From Caprimulgus europaeus (lineage: Eukaryota > Chordata > Aves > Caprimulgiformes > Caprimulgidae), in assembly GCA_907165065.1 (NCBI GenBank), contig OU015528.1, positions 31,456,515-31,520,514 on the forward strand: a stretch of 64,000 nt of DNA. Direction: 5' to 3'. Numbering within the stretch: the stretch's first letter is position 1; each line of letters opens with the position of its first letter. The notes below the pieces were generated by a model. It was not told the DNA's origin, did not search any database, and saw only the letters and a program-made list of their open reading frames with translations. Below, piece after piece: positions 25,929 through 38,560 of the stretch. The position numbers and the translations under genes were made by a program.

Positions 25929-26159
25929 GTGAGCAGGCCTTTCTCTACACAAACGGTTTTCTACTCCAAATGCTGTATTCTCCCTACACTATTTCGCTCT
26001 TAATATAGTAAAAGGCTCCCTGTTGCTACAAGTAGCACCACTCTGGAAGCAAAGTGCTGTTAGTCTTGTTTATTTTGGCTACAGTGGTTGTGCTCCGATG
26101 TGTTACTACTCTCCACGACTTGTGTATGTATTATTCCCTGAGTTGTTACATGTAAGCAC

Positions 26160-26400
26160 CAGGGAAGGTGCAGAGGCCAAATGTGATCCACAGATGTCCG
26201 TGATTCCCCTGGTGCCTCGCCTCTGCTCCACTGCCGACCCACGGAGCGGGCTGAGGAAAGCCACCCCAGTCCCTTGGGCTGATGCCCCCCTCCCCACTGG
26301 CCGCGGGCCGGCGGCCATCGGGGTGCTGTTGTATGCAGATCAGAAGTGGCCGTCAGGCGTCTGGCAGGTGGCCAACACCCTGTTCGGTTGAGCAATATTT
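26160..26400. other. Small CpG-enriched patch
   Basis: CpG dinucleotides are frequent, densest at about 26290-26325 where ccgcgggccggcggcc occurs. Surrounding DNA is nearly CpG-free. It is not part of a repeat that I recognise. It may be a weak CpG island, an enhancer or an old exon. The open frames on both strands here follow from the GC content. Confidence 0.45.
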
Positions 26401-29400
26401 GGGAGCTCTTGTATGTTGTTTATTGCAATTACCGCTGGGCAAGCCCTGCAGAGGTTGGTTTGTTTGAGCTACTACAATCAAAGCTGCAGGGTTCAGTTTT
26501 CAGAGGTTAGCGCTTGAGCAACCTCCATATATTTACTTGGAGGCTCAAGATCTGTTAAAAGGAACCATTCTGCTCTTTTGTCTCCTGTAAGCTGTATCAC
26601 ATTTGGCAGGAATGAAAGTACAATGGTTTCTTTGTATGTAATATATTGCCTAAAAAAAAGGTATGTGATTGGAATGAGAGAGGTGCTGGCTGCAGTTACT
26701 GCCCAACTGGAGAGGGATGTATTTTCTCTGATGTAGAGCAATTGTGCAAGCTGAAGAAATGGTACAAATCAATTGACTTATTGAACATAAAAGTAAATTT
26801 TGTACTCACAATGCTTTACTCACATGACAGATAACAACCTGGTAAAAAGAAAGCGCTTTACAAGTCCAGTGCACATTCCATTATCTATTGTGGCTTTCTT
26901 TTTATCTTTATTTTTCCCCCTCACATTTCTTACTTTCTTCTGGATAGTGAAAATCAAAATGAGTCTCACTTTTTACAAATAGCCTTGTGAGAGGCACTTG
27001 AAGTTCACAAGACCATACTAATTTGTTTCCTAACATTTTTTTTTCAGTTCACCTGTAAAACCATGACATTGTTTATTTTAAAAAGTTAAAACATAATTTC
27101 TCATTAAATACACATTCAACAGCATCTCCCAATAATCTTGACTAAGAAGATCTGAATGAGAGCTGTACAGATGAGGAAATCTTTTTCTTTTCTTTAGTTT
27201 AAAGTTTCATTTCCACACACAATTGTAGAACACAGGATACTGGGATGGGGATAATAGGTTTAGTCTCTTCAACAATATTTAGGGATTCTATTTATAAAGG
27301 AGAGATGGAGTATGGGACAAAAGTAGATTATCCCACTTTGTCAAAAATGGACCATTTGTTCATGTTTAAAAATACTGTTTGAAACACTACTCTTTTCAGT
27401 TTTAATTAAAAAACGTAAGTTTTAAATATTAAAAAAGCTCTAGCACATGATTGATTGTGTCATTTCTTGACAACAATTCTCCTACAGCAGTTGCAAGTTG
27501 TAGGTCACCAAGTTTGTCCTGGTAGACTCATAAAATGATGCAGTAGTTGAGCCATGACTGTCCTACTACAAACTGAAACCACCTTTCCCTTTCACACTGA
27601 GCACTAGATTTGTCCTTTTCGTTGTGAGTTCCACCAAAATATTTTTTATCGACTACATCAATTCAGAAGGCAGACGGTATGCATTTTGGCTAAATGTAGA
27701 ACATATCTATATAAACCAAAGTTAAAATCAGTATGGAAAAATATTAAAATTGCATTAATTGGAAGTAAAGTCTCTTCTAAATAATGATGTTGATGGAGGG
27801 ATTTAGTATAACTTATGAACTAAGTTTTAAATTCTTATCTTTATTTCATCTAGCTTCAGTCTCCCCAGAGCTTAGTGTCTCAAGGGCACAAACTCTGAAC
27901 TGTATCTGTAATATCTCCATTTATCATTCAGGAAGTTTCTAGTCATTTTACAAGAGGAGAAGCAAAAAAAAAAAAATCATTTTGATTGAAATAAGAAACA
28001 GTTGGAGTTATTTTGAGAACCTCATTTTTTAAAATAATGACGTAAACTTTATGGCCACATCTTGAATATTAATTGCAACTGATTATTTCTGAGTTGCTCA
28101 GTCCGTAAAGTTTCTTTTCTCAGTGTTGGTGTTTGGGCTGTTCTTTCACTCTTGATATCTTCCTGGAAATTTTATTCACCTTTAAAATTCAACCAGTCAT
28201 TTCACCCCCACCTTTCTCATGGATTTGTTCCTAGAATAATTTGGGTCTGACCTGGTGCATGAACTGAAGTAAAAAGATATTTACCAGGCTATAGAACTTC
28301 TGTGACTGTAATATATGATCAAGACTTTCTAAATTATATCAATATAAGTTCCTTTTAATTTTCCCATCTGAGTTGCCATATTAACCCTTGTTGAGCTCCA
28401 GTTTCACAACATTGCATTGAATACTTTACAGTTGGCAAGGTCATAGCTTGCCTGTGATAACATGTAGTCATGTAGAGTTGTGGTTCTTACTGATTACAGA
28501 TTGGTAAACAAAACCAGATCCACAATAGTGGAAAATATTCAAATTTGGAGATGATTGTAATTGCAGACATAATTATTTCTGCCAATGTACAGGCTGTCTT
28601 GCAGCAAACTCTTCACAAGCATTTCTGTCACCTACTTTCTGTAGATATAAACATAATTGCCTTTCACTAGATAAGTCAGATTTTTATTTACCAGAACAGC
28701 ATGCCACTTTCCTACAAAATACCTAGAAATGACCTCTACTACTTAAGCATCTCAACAGAACCTGTGAATTTAATTTGACTCTTTCTCAACCATTTAAAAG
28801 TTCCAGGATCATATTTTCACTTCAGAAAAAGCAGTTGAAAAAAGCTGCGGTCAAATTCTTCATATTTTCATCTTGTCCTGAATAATGGCTGTGTAGGACA
28901 AGTTCTTGTTGGCAAGATAATATATTGTACTTAGCATTTTTATTAGAATCTTCCTGTTTTCTTCCTTCTTCTGAGAGTTCTGAAAATGAAGTATGTCACC
29001 ACCATTCCTTGTGGTCTTTTGAAGAGTATCTACGGCTCTGTGATGACATGGGGAAACATGGTACCGCTCAGTTTTGTCTCAAGTATTTTTCCAATTAGTG
29101 AATCCAGACTGTGTGAAAGCTTCCTCTGTGCGCTTCATCAAAAGTAGTTTGCAAAACAGTAGCAACAAAATGCATTACCCCCATTAGCACTGGAAAAATA
29201 GGTCCACTGAAAATCATGAAACTCGGATAAGCATAAAGGCGGGTTTGTTTTTCTGAAGTCATACACAGGGAGAGCCATAAATCACAGCTGATGAGGTGTT
29301 TAATACTGTTAGGCAATTAGCATTTGGTTCTTGTTGCAGAGGACACTGGAGACATGTCAGTCCTACAAACAGCTACATTTGATCCACTTGTTGTTGAAGG

Positions 29401-30540
29401 TCTAGTGTCCACTTTTTTCATCAGCCATGGTTCAAGGATGCCATTTTTGCACTTTTAACATCTATACGTTGGGATTTTTCATTTCAGACGCTCACTGATT
29501 GCTTAGTAAGAATGGCACAGGATTAAAGAATTAGACCTGGCCCCTGGCTTTTGTGTAGTTCCTTGTTGTGTCTAAAAGGGTCTACAATGTGGCAGATGGG
29601 GGAAAGGAAACAGCCTTCATCTGATCTGTTCATTGCCAAGAAAACAATTCCTTTTATGCTTTGCTTATATAACCTCTGCTTTCCTGCCCCAGCCAGGGAT
29701 GCCGACAAGGACAACAAGACAAATAAAATGTCAGTTGGCGGCCCTTTGACCCACAGGACTAATTGTGCTGGGGTCAGAGACTCCATGATGTCTGACCTCT
29801 CCCCACCTTTTGTGCAAGTTGCTCATGGAAAACCCACAGGACAGGGAAAGGAGCAGAACCATGGAGAAAGCCCTGGAAACCGTCCCAACGTGGGCAGCTA
29901 AGATATGCATTCATCTCAGGTGCCCAGTGAGATCAGGTTGTTCTTCTGCCACATGCAGGAACCTGTCCACAATACATGGAGCAGCCCAAGCTCCTTCAAA
30001 CAGCAGCTTCCATTGCCCAGCAATGCTGAGACCATGCTAGGAAAAAGCCAAGGCTCTCTGGTCTGCTTGACATCAGCCACACAATGTGCCTAGGAGGGGA
30101 CAGAGGTCTGCCCTTTGCTTGTCTATCTCCACCCTCCCTCCCCACTGGAGCCCAGAGCATATCTCCACATGCCTCATACTCACACCCACATAGAGAAGGG
30201 ACAAGGAGTCCTCAAGCAGCAGGCAAGAAAGGCAGCTGGTAGATTTTGGGAGCAATGGTAGGAAGCAGCCAGCTGGGCTGCTGGAGGAGCAGCAGAAGCT
30301 TAGCCTCAAGCAGGCACCCAGTTTGCTTTCACACTAACAGAGTTCTTGCTTAGGGAGGCATTTTTTTCCCAGGAAACAGATGTCAGTGGTCATCATAGAA
30401 AGAGGTGCTGAACGCAATCTTGTCTAACAAAAACTAGGTAATGACCAGACAGCCAAAACCATTGGAAGAGGACATTAACCTAATGCTAAAGAGGACAACT
30501 AGTGAACTACCAAGGAACTGTTCCTGCTGCAATATTGAGT

Positions 30541-30605
30541 ATAAAAAATATACACATGGTTATATATAGCTATATATATGTACATATACCTATACATAAA
30601 TATGT
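30541..30605. repeat. TA-rich low-complexity stretch
   Basis: Imperfect alternation of TATATA, TACATA and TATACC units, including a self-complementary TATATAGCTATATA. Simple-sequence DNA with easy-melting or cruciform potential. Confidence 0.75.
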
Positions 30606-32836
30606 CTATGTGTGTCTCAGTTAATTCCAGTCTCCTTCTCAAAATCAACAAAAAAAGCTGAATAAACCCTTGGCTTGTTAGGAACTATAACTAAACGTGA
30701 AATCCACAAAACAGCCTGAGTAAAAGATGGTTCAGTCTTCTCTTTGAATTAGAGATTTTTTTCTACACCGAAAAGTATTCTAGTCACAGTCTAGATTAAT
30801 ACAATAACTGAATAAGGCCTTGTCTACATGCACTTCTAGACTGAGCATTGCTAGAGATCAGCTTGGTTGTAGACCACAAGAGCTGCAAAAGGCAGCAGTA
30901 CATGGCCTATGAAACAACTGACAGAAAATGCAGCAAAATTTGTGTTCCCTTTCACCAGTAAGGGAACTAATGAGACGCAAAAAAGAAGCAGCAGAACATA
31001 GTCGTTCAAGAGGTAGGCCAGTCAATCACTGTCTGTAGGTGAAAATCTGAGGATGGACATGGACCTTTTTTTGGAAGGCAAGCTAAGGGATATGTGTCTG
31101 CTCACATAGTGAGGAATTCTAGAAGCAGCGAGCATGGGTTGGTGTGACAGCTCATCCAGCCCCCTACACCTTGCTTACTTCTTGGAGGCCCTCCAAAAGA
31201 AGGATGGATAATGGGTGGGAGGGAGTAGTGATAAGATTTGACTGTTCTGGTGGGCTGGATCTGGCCTGTGGGTCTCCAATTGACCAACTCTGGTGTATAG
31301 GATTCTTTGAGATCCATGCAAGCCCTATAATTCTCCAAATTTTCAGTAAGTCACCCAATATAACGAGTTAGATCTAGCAGAATGCTGCTGGGAAGGATTG
31401 CTGCAGACAGGCACAAGGGCCTGAAGAGAGCACAAACCTTGTTATCATTACCTAGCATTGCTCAGAGGAAGTGGGGACAACAAGAGAGTACAAATATCTA
31501 TCTCAAGACATTAATGCTTACACCATAGTTACCCACAGTACCAATGTCTCAGAAACAGTGCCAAGGTAGGTGTTTTGCTAAAGCACACTAAGGAACCCAG
31601 GACTTCTCTGGTTTAATTTTCCCTTCTACTAATGGCAGTAAATACAAAAACTTAACTGTTAGAACAGTTCCTGGAGTAAAACAAACCTCAACCCAGAATT
31701 GCTTCCTAACAGTTATTAGATGTTCAATGTTAACAATTACTAGATGCTTTTATCAAACAACGTAAGACTGAAACCTACTGTATGAGTAAATAACAGATGT
31801 CTTACCTGGGCATAACACTAAAGGCTACGAGTAAAAGCAGAGGCTTTCACAGAGGGTTTAACAAGGAAATGAGACTAACACAGACTCTTAGTGAAGGATG
31901 TTTTTGCCTTTGTTTTATATTTAAATGTTGTTAAATAAAAGGCTGTTGCCACATAAGGAGCAAATGCCAGGACTAAGGTCACTTAGTTTACTCCATAGGG
32001 GAGTTCTATAATGTTATAAAGTGCCTGCTTATCGTATCACCTTGTGCAAGACTAAGTGTCATATTGAAACATGGTGCTATAAGTTACCTGACTGTAAACT
32101 GCTGTAAGTGGATATTGCTTAAGAGCAAGGGGCAAGTCTACTAGCAGGAAGTTGTAAGGAGTACATGGCAAGTATCTTTACATTCTCCACTCTGCTGCTT
32201 GACTTCCCTTATGGAAACCTGCTCTTTGGTTCCCATGGCATGGAAATGACATCACCGTACACTCCTGCATGCTTTCCTTCCTTGCCAGCATGGAAACTCC
32301 TATTATCCATGTGTAGCTAAGTCACACTGCCCCTGAACCAGGCTAACTGGGAAGGCTGGCTGGTCATTTCACATCCACCAAGGATGTGTGAAATTAATAA
32401 ATGTGCTTGAAGAATTTAGACAACAGTCCCCAGCTCCAGACTGCAGAGAACCCAAAATGCTTTTGGTGGCCAAAAGCTACAAAAAAAACATTTATTACAT
32501 TTCCATGGACTTGCTGTCTTCAGTGTACAAGTTATGGGGAAGATATGGGCATCCACGGGCTATTGTTCACACATGTGCTGTGCATATGAACACAAATAAT
32601 GGCAACAATGTACATGTGATACATGTAAATCTAGTGCACTTCCTTGAGACCAAGCAGTGCATTAAATAGTCATGATCAAACCTAAACCTTAGTGTATGTT
32701 TCAATTTTTAATTAATTCCAAGGCAAAAAGGTGATCTGCATACAAAAAATGCTGTAATCTGAAAAAAAAAAGCCTGATTCTTATCTTCAGGGAATGGATA
32801 TGAGTACAGAAGTAAAGCTGGACTGTACTCTTGGCT

Positions 32837-32880
32837 TGCACAGTAATTTACTGTGCAGCCTTGATTAAGCTGCACAGTAA
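32837..32880. repeat. Three-armed inverted repeat (GCACAGTAA)
   Basis: TGCACAGTAA at 32837-32846, TTACTGTGCAGC at 32848-32859 and GCTGCACAGTAA at 32869-32880 are alternating orientations of one motif. The last two form a perfect 12 bp stem around a 9-base loop. The first two form an alternative shorter stem. Confidence 0.85.
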
Positions 32881-35800
32881 GCCTCCTCACCTTTCTGTGC
32901 CTCTTTTCTCTCACAGCCTTTAACTTGTCTGTAAAACACCAGCTTTTCCCAGCAGAGGCTCTGTGCTCCCACCATATTATACAATTTGTGGCGATCTTGT
33001 TGGCATTTTGTGATCTACAGTAATTCGATCCAGAGTAGCTCAGCAGGGTGTCTGTTCACAAAGCCCTGTGTAGCTCACATAGGTGGAAGCTTAATGCATG
33101 AAAGAAAAGTTCAGGATGAGATTCCTTCTTAGTACAAAAATGCAATTCTCACCTCTGCTCCAATCTCTTCATACAAAAGGGTTGCACTTACAGCAAAGGG
33201 GGGTCTGACTGGCTTGGGAAAGAGGTGTTCTGAGTCACGAAACATGGAGACAACCCCGTGGGAGCATCAGTGCCAACGGCACATTAGAGACAGAGGAGAT
33301 GACAGAGGAGTGTACAGAGAAGGAGGCCACAGCTGCAAGGAATTCAGCAGCCTCCCAACCCCTTGCGTCCATTGGGAAAGCTGCTGCCGCTCTTTAGAAC
33401 ACACCTGGTGCCACGTAAATTTTGCCAGCTTAGCTCTGCTATCCCCAGAGCAGCCCAGCAGCAAAAGGGTACAGAGACAGCGTGACAAAAAAGCTTTTGT
33501 CCGTTGTGCTCTGTGCTGCTTAGAAGATGGGTCTTACTATCCAAGCACCTGCAATATTCAAAAAAACTAATCTAGGGAAGCAATAAATTTCAAATAACCC
33601 CCAAAAGCCTAGTGTTTAACAAATACATGGTCTAGTTCTCCTCTTTTACCGCTTCCTGTGTGGCTGCAGTGAAGCCCTTGGAGTTACTCCCATACACAGT
33701 CTGCATCAGGTAGACAGCAAATACAAAGCAACATAGAAGACAAAGCCATTACATAGTTGAAAATACCCCTGAACTTACTCTCCAAGCGCACAAAGCCACC
33801 TGCTTTCTCACTTGCATCAGTGCACTTGTGTTATGCAAAGACTTTGAACTCGTGTAGAGTCTGATCCTGAAATCCTATACAGGAAGCTCAGCCCTGGCCA
33901 ACACTCTATCTCCACAGAGAAGTGTCATCTGGCAGCTTCTTACAAAATGTTGGAGCACACCCTGGTTCTTCTGACAGGAAAGGGATGATATGTCTCAGGC
34001 CAGCTTTTAGTTGAAGTCACGCCCATCACAGTGAGATGGGTTTGAAGCACAGACCTCTTCTGGGGAGTGGCAAAACTAACATTTCTCAGGAAAAATAACA
34101 TTTCTTTCCCCAGGAACTCTGTTCCCTATTAGGCACTACTTTATGAATTGGGTTAAATCTCATTGCAATATTGTCTTTCTTTCCAGAAAGTTGTGGGACG
34201 TCATTTAGCTCCTTTAGATATTCAGCTGACTGAAGCTATAGGAGCTGCTCTGTAAGACAGGCACAAGTCAAGGCTCAAAGACAGCCTGTGGTCTGAACCC
34301 TGTGGTCCAGAAGGTATCCCTAGGCACCAGAACAGCAAACATAAGATCCAAAGCTTTTCCATAGCTAACAGCTGGGTCCTGAGCACCTGCACTGGGGCCC
34401 GGCTGCTGTTCTGGATCTGGCCATGGCATTTACAAGCAGACCTTCACCTTTTGTATGAGCAAAGTTGCCTGTGTGGTGCCTAACTCCATCCACAAATCCC
34501 TGCAGGGCTCACCTGGGGCAGCAGCTGGGGTGACTTGCCAGGGTCAGACCTGTCACATGCAGGCAAGGCAACCCCATCCTGTGGGGCATGGGAGAGGGGG
34601 CTGTAGCCCATGCCATGCACAGGTCCCTGGGAGATTCTGGCCACGCAGCATGGCTCTGCAACCATGGGAGGACTATTCCTTACATCTGTGTAACCCTGTG
34701 AAACACATCAGATCTTACATAGGCGTAACTGAGGCACAGTTTGGTCCTCATAATCTTATTGCTGATGATGACAGGGATGATGATGTGTGAGAAGGAAATA
34801 GCACAAGCTTGACCTTCATGTCCCAGGGGGAATTTGCAGAGCTGGCAGATATAAAACCCTCAGCTTTTCACTTGTGAACTGAGCAAATTTGTTCTGGGAA
34901 TCATCAATAAATAATGCCATTTTGAAGCCGGTTTTTGGAGAATTGCACATTCGACTGTCCAAATCCTTCTGTCATCCCCACACAATTCTGCAACAGGGCT
35001 GGGACTGAAAGAAGTCAATTGTACTTCAGAAATTGCAGGCAGAGAGTTTAAGTGAAGAAAAGTATCTGTTATTTGGTGCTTTCCATTCATAATGTGATTC
35101 TGCTCCGTTAAAATTCATTATGTGACCTAGATCCTGAGAACCCATTCCTGCAAAAAGCTGAATGCTTCCTGGGAAGTGCTGCAAGATTTTAACTCTATGT
35201 AAAGGGACTTGAAAGAGGTCAGCCCTGGCCAACAACTGTCCCTTATGTCTCTTCAAAACACCATGAGTCTGTTCTCTTTCCTCAAGGTGATGTAGTGACA
35301 GCCCTAACAATTCTAAAGGAAAAGGAAAAGCAAAAACAGCAGACTTGAAGTTAAAAATGAACGAATTCATGACCTCTTGCACAAGACCACAGTTAGCTCA
35401 TGCTCCAAGTAAGTGCTGGACATGAATTGGCAAAGGACTGCAATCCCAGCAAGGTGTAACAACTTAAGAGACAAGTCTCAAAGCTTTTACTGATGTGACT
35501 AATCCTAGCACATTTTTACTGTCTAAGATTTTCCATCCATTTTCATTGTACTTTCTTTACAGATTAAGACCTAATAGCTAATAGGAGAGGACTGCAACTC
35601 ATCCAAATACTCATTCAAATTGGAATTTCACATAGCATTTGCATTTTTTGCACATTAACTCTACAAACACTGAAGGGCTTTAATGTGCTTGGAGTGCAAG
35701 CTCTTGGTTCTTGTACTTACTCTCCTTTATTAGAGCTCTGCAGACACATCCACTCTACGCACAGAAAGGAAATCATGTGACAGCTGAATTTACCAACATT

Positions 35801-37525
35801 ATTGTACTCACTCTGTACTCAATCTAAAATTAAATGGAGGGAAAAAGCCTGGGCTGATGCTTTGCTACAGATGAATGGTTAAAATCACAAAATTTCAGGA
35901 AATGCAAAAGTAAGGTTCCAACAGCAAACTGTAATTTAGCTCCTCATCATCTGTATTATGGAGTCTCTGTTTAAAAAAAAAGGAAATGATTAATACTTTG
36001 AACATTTAAATAATTAAAACAGGAACTGAAAGCTGTCCCTCTAATAATCTTCTTGCAGGTGTAAAGCCAGTGCAGGGTGCACACGACTTTTGCCAATGCT
36101 GCCTGCGTATCTCTCCTGCCTTCCCTCCCCTCACAGATGAGAAGTAAAGACTGCCACAGACCGAGTGCCCCATTCACCATATAGGGCACCACACTTTATT
36201 TTACTTTATTGTTTTCATCTGGGAGTTTGCCTTGGTTACTTTGGGTTTGCCCTTTAACTACAACCCATTTTCAGAAGGTATGTGAGTGTGCAAGTCTCTT
36301 CCAGTCCATGAGCAGTCCTGCAGGACTCTCTGGTTGCTGGACCATAACCTTCCTGCAAGCTGGGAGATCACATCTACCAGCACCACGTACCTGGATGCTG
36401 TCACTTGTTCTACCTGTATGATTTGATATAGAAGAATAACTCTCCGTAAAGAAACTAATTGCAGTCATTCCATGATAAGCAGTTTCAGCCAGTTTTGCTA
36501 TAGCAGTGTTCAGAAAACCACTCACCACGGGAAAAGTGTTGCTCCTTTTTCTCTATTGTTCCTATAAGTAAAAAAAGCTGAATAGATCATACCCCAATTT
36601 TAAAACTAATTGCCATCAGGCAGTGACTGAAAACAGACAGTTTCAGCCCAAAAGGGATTTTTCAGAAGGTTACAAGACCATGGAACAATGGAGTTATGAT
36701 GGAAAATGTTTATGAATTTCAATTGAAGTGGACACTGCTATAAGACTTCGTGAGGCACTAGCAAAGAGCAATATAGAGCTGAAAATATGTTACTGTCTTT
36801 TAATACGGGCTTGTAAGACTTAAACCCGAACATTTGATGTTGGTCTCGGGGAAAAGAAAAAAAAAGCAATACACAAAATGTAATTAAGATAATAAATGGA
36901 AGGCTGTTCTTTTCATCATTTCTATAACTACCTTAAATATCTGCTGGAAATGATTATATCAGCACAGGCTGGACTATATTAAAATAATGAAGAGTGAAGT
37001 TTTCACTGTGTTCCCATTTAATCAACACCTCACAACTTTACATTTTAATGTCTGACCTTAGGATATCCTCTTCCACTATCACATTAAGAATGTTGAAAGG
37101 AAACAGGAAGGGCCACAAGGGCTGTAGTTTCCGCAGAAGAACAGTGGCTATCAGCCTAATCCATTCTGAATTTCTCGGACAAAGAGCAGCAGCAATTCAG
37201 CTCACAGTCAGAATTATCAAATGTTCACACAATACAAACCTTTCCTCTAATTAACAGAGTTGCCTTCAATGAGAGCACTACCTTTTTTTGCATCACATTA
37301 CTGGAATAAAAAAAAAAATCAGTTGCATGATAGGACCTATTATATAAATAGCCTGATGAAATGCAAAAGACAAAACAAAGTCCATTTAGTTGCTTTAAAA
37401 AAAAAAAAAGTAGGAAAGAAGATCTGCCAAAACATCAAGAACTGCATTTGACCTGTTACATCTCCTTCACAGTTCAAAGCCTAGGTTTGAAGTAAACTCC
37501 TGAAGTCATTTATTAAGTATATTTA

Positions 37526-37718
37526 AGGAGAAACTTCTTTACTGTAAGGGTGCCAGAGCACTGGAATAAGCTGCCCAGAGAGGTTATAGAGTCTCCATCT
37601 CTGGCTATGTTCAAAACCCACCTGGATGGTTTCCTGTGCAACCTGCTTTAGCAGGAGGGTTGGACTAGATGATCTCCTGAGGTCCCTTACAGCCCCTACT
37701 ATTCTGTGTGTCTGTGTG
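37526..37718 (+). mobile_element. CR1 LINE 3' end fragment, plus orientation
   Basis: The sequence runs 'aaacttctttactgtaagggtgccagagcactgg', 'tgcccagagaggtt', 'ggatggtttcctgtgcaacctg', 'ggttggactagatgatctcctgaggtcccttaca' and 'attctgtgtg'. This is the normal order of a CR1 3' terminus on the plus strand. It is severely 5'-truncated. It ends about 100 bases before another CR1 of opposite orientation. Confidence 0.9.
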
Positions 37719-37821
37719 CATATGGCAGGTTTCTGTATGTCGTTTCGTATGGAGAAGCTGAACATCGCTGACTTGAGTACAGGAAAAAAGGTGGGGAATG
37801 GCTGGTCTTTTTAATGAAATT

Positions 37822-38560
37822 TCATAGACTCAGAATCACAGAATGGTTTGGGTTGGAACGGACCTTAAAGATCATTTAGTTCCAACCCCCATGCCATGAG
37901 CAGGAATACCTTCCACTAGACCAAGTTGCTCAAAGTCTCATCCAACCTGGCCTTGGAACACTTCCAAGGAGGGGGCATCCACAGCTTCCCTGGGCAAACT
38001 GTTCCAGTGTCTGATCACCCTCACAGTAAAGAATTTATTCCTAATATCTAATCTAAACCTGCCCTCTTTCAGCTTAAAGCCATTTCCCCTTGTTCTGTCA
38101 TTAACTGCTCTTGTAAAAAGTCCCTCCCCAGCCTTGCTGTAGGCCCCTTCAGGTACTGGGAGGCCGCTATAAGATCTCCCCAGAGCCTTCTCTTCTCCAG
38201 GCTGAACAGCCCCAACTCTCTCAGCCTGTCCTCGTAGGAGAGGTGCTCCAGCCCTCGGATCATCCTCGTGGCCTCCTCTGGACTCGTTCTAACAGGTCCA
38301 TGTTCTAACAGGTCTCTTGTGTTGGGGGCTCCAGAACTGGACACAGTACTCCAGGTGGAGTTTCACGAGAGCAGAGTAGAGGGGGAGAATCACCTCCCTT
38401 GACCTGCTGGCCACGCTTCTCTTGATGCAGCCCAGGATACAGTTATTGGCCTTCTGGGCTGCAAGCGCACATTGCTGGCTCATGTTGAGCTTCTCATCTA
38501 CCACCACCCCCAAGTCCTTCTCTTCAGAGCTGGTCTCAAGCCACTCATCACTATTTGTAA
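37822..38560 (-). mobile_element. CR1 LINE fragment, minus orientation, with RT C-terminal part
   Basis: The plus strand begins 'agaatcacagaatggtttgggttggaacggacctta', the reverse complement of a CR1 3' end. Reading leftward on the minus strand, the copy keeps about 740 bases and reaches into the end of ORF2 (reverse-transcriptase protein). The copy is 5'-truncated and carries a local duplication of 'ttctaacaggtc' near 38287-38314 that coincides with a frame change. Its 3' end faces the 3' end of the plus-strand CR1 at 37526-37718. Confidence 0.92.
38069..38560 (-). pseudogene. Broken C-terminal end of CR1 ORF2 (reverse transcriptase)
   Basis: Two minus-strand frames together cover the C-terminal part of a CR1 ORF2 protein. 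The upstream frame contains [20 protein letters not shown] and a [13 protein letters not shown] motif. The downstream frame contains [20 protein letters not shown] and [11 protein letters not shown]. These are typical of CR1/Jockey-like LINE proteins. The switch between frames falls near 38300-38345, beside the small duplication, so the sequence cannot encode one continuous product. It lacks the endonuclease and the catalytic RT core. Confidence 0.88.

Larger units (their letters stand above)
26401..37525. other. Unique non-coding DNA, AT-rich at 26.6-29.1 kb
   Basis: About 11 kb without a recognisable repeat family or gene. The part at 26.64-29.1 kb is strikingly AT-rich and has almost no open frames. 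A TA-rich stretch lies at 30541-30605 and an inverted-repeat cluster at 32837-32880. Frames at 29551-29901, 33214-33570 and 34455-34790 (111-118 codons) show no recognisable domain. Confidence 0.5.

Noticed and set aside
29551-29901. 116-codon frame with a strong acceptor (CTGCCCCAG) at 29692
   Set aside because: No credible donor before the stop and no recognisable domain. The acceptor alone is not enough.
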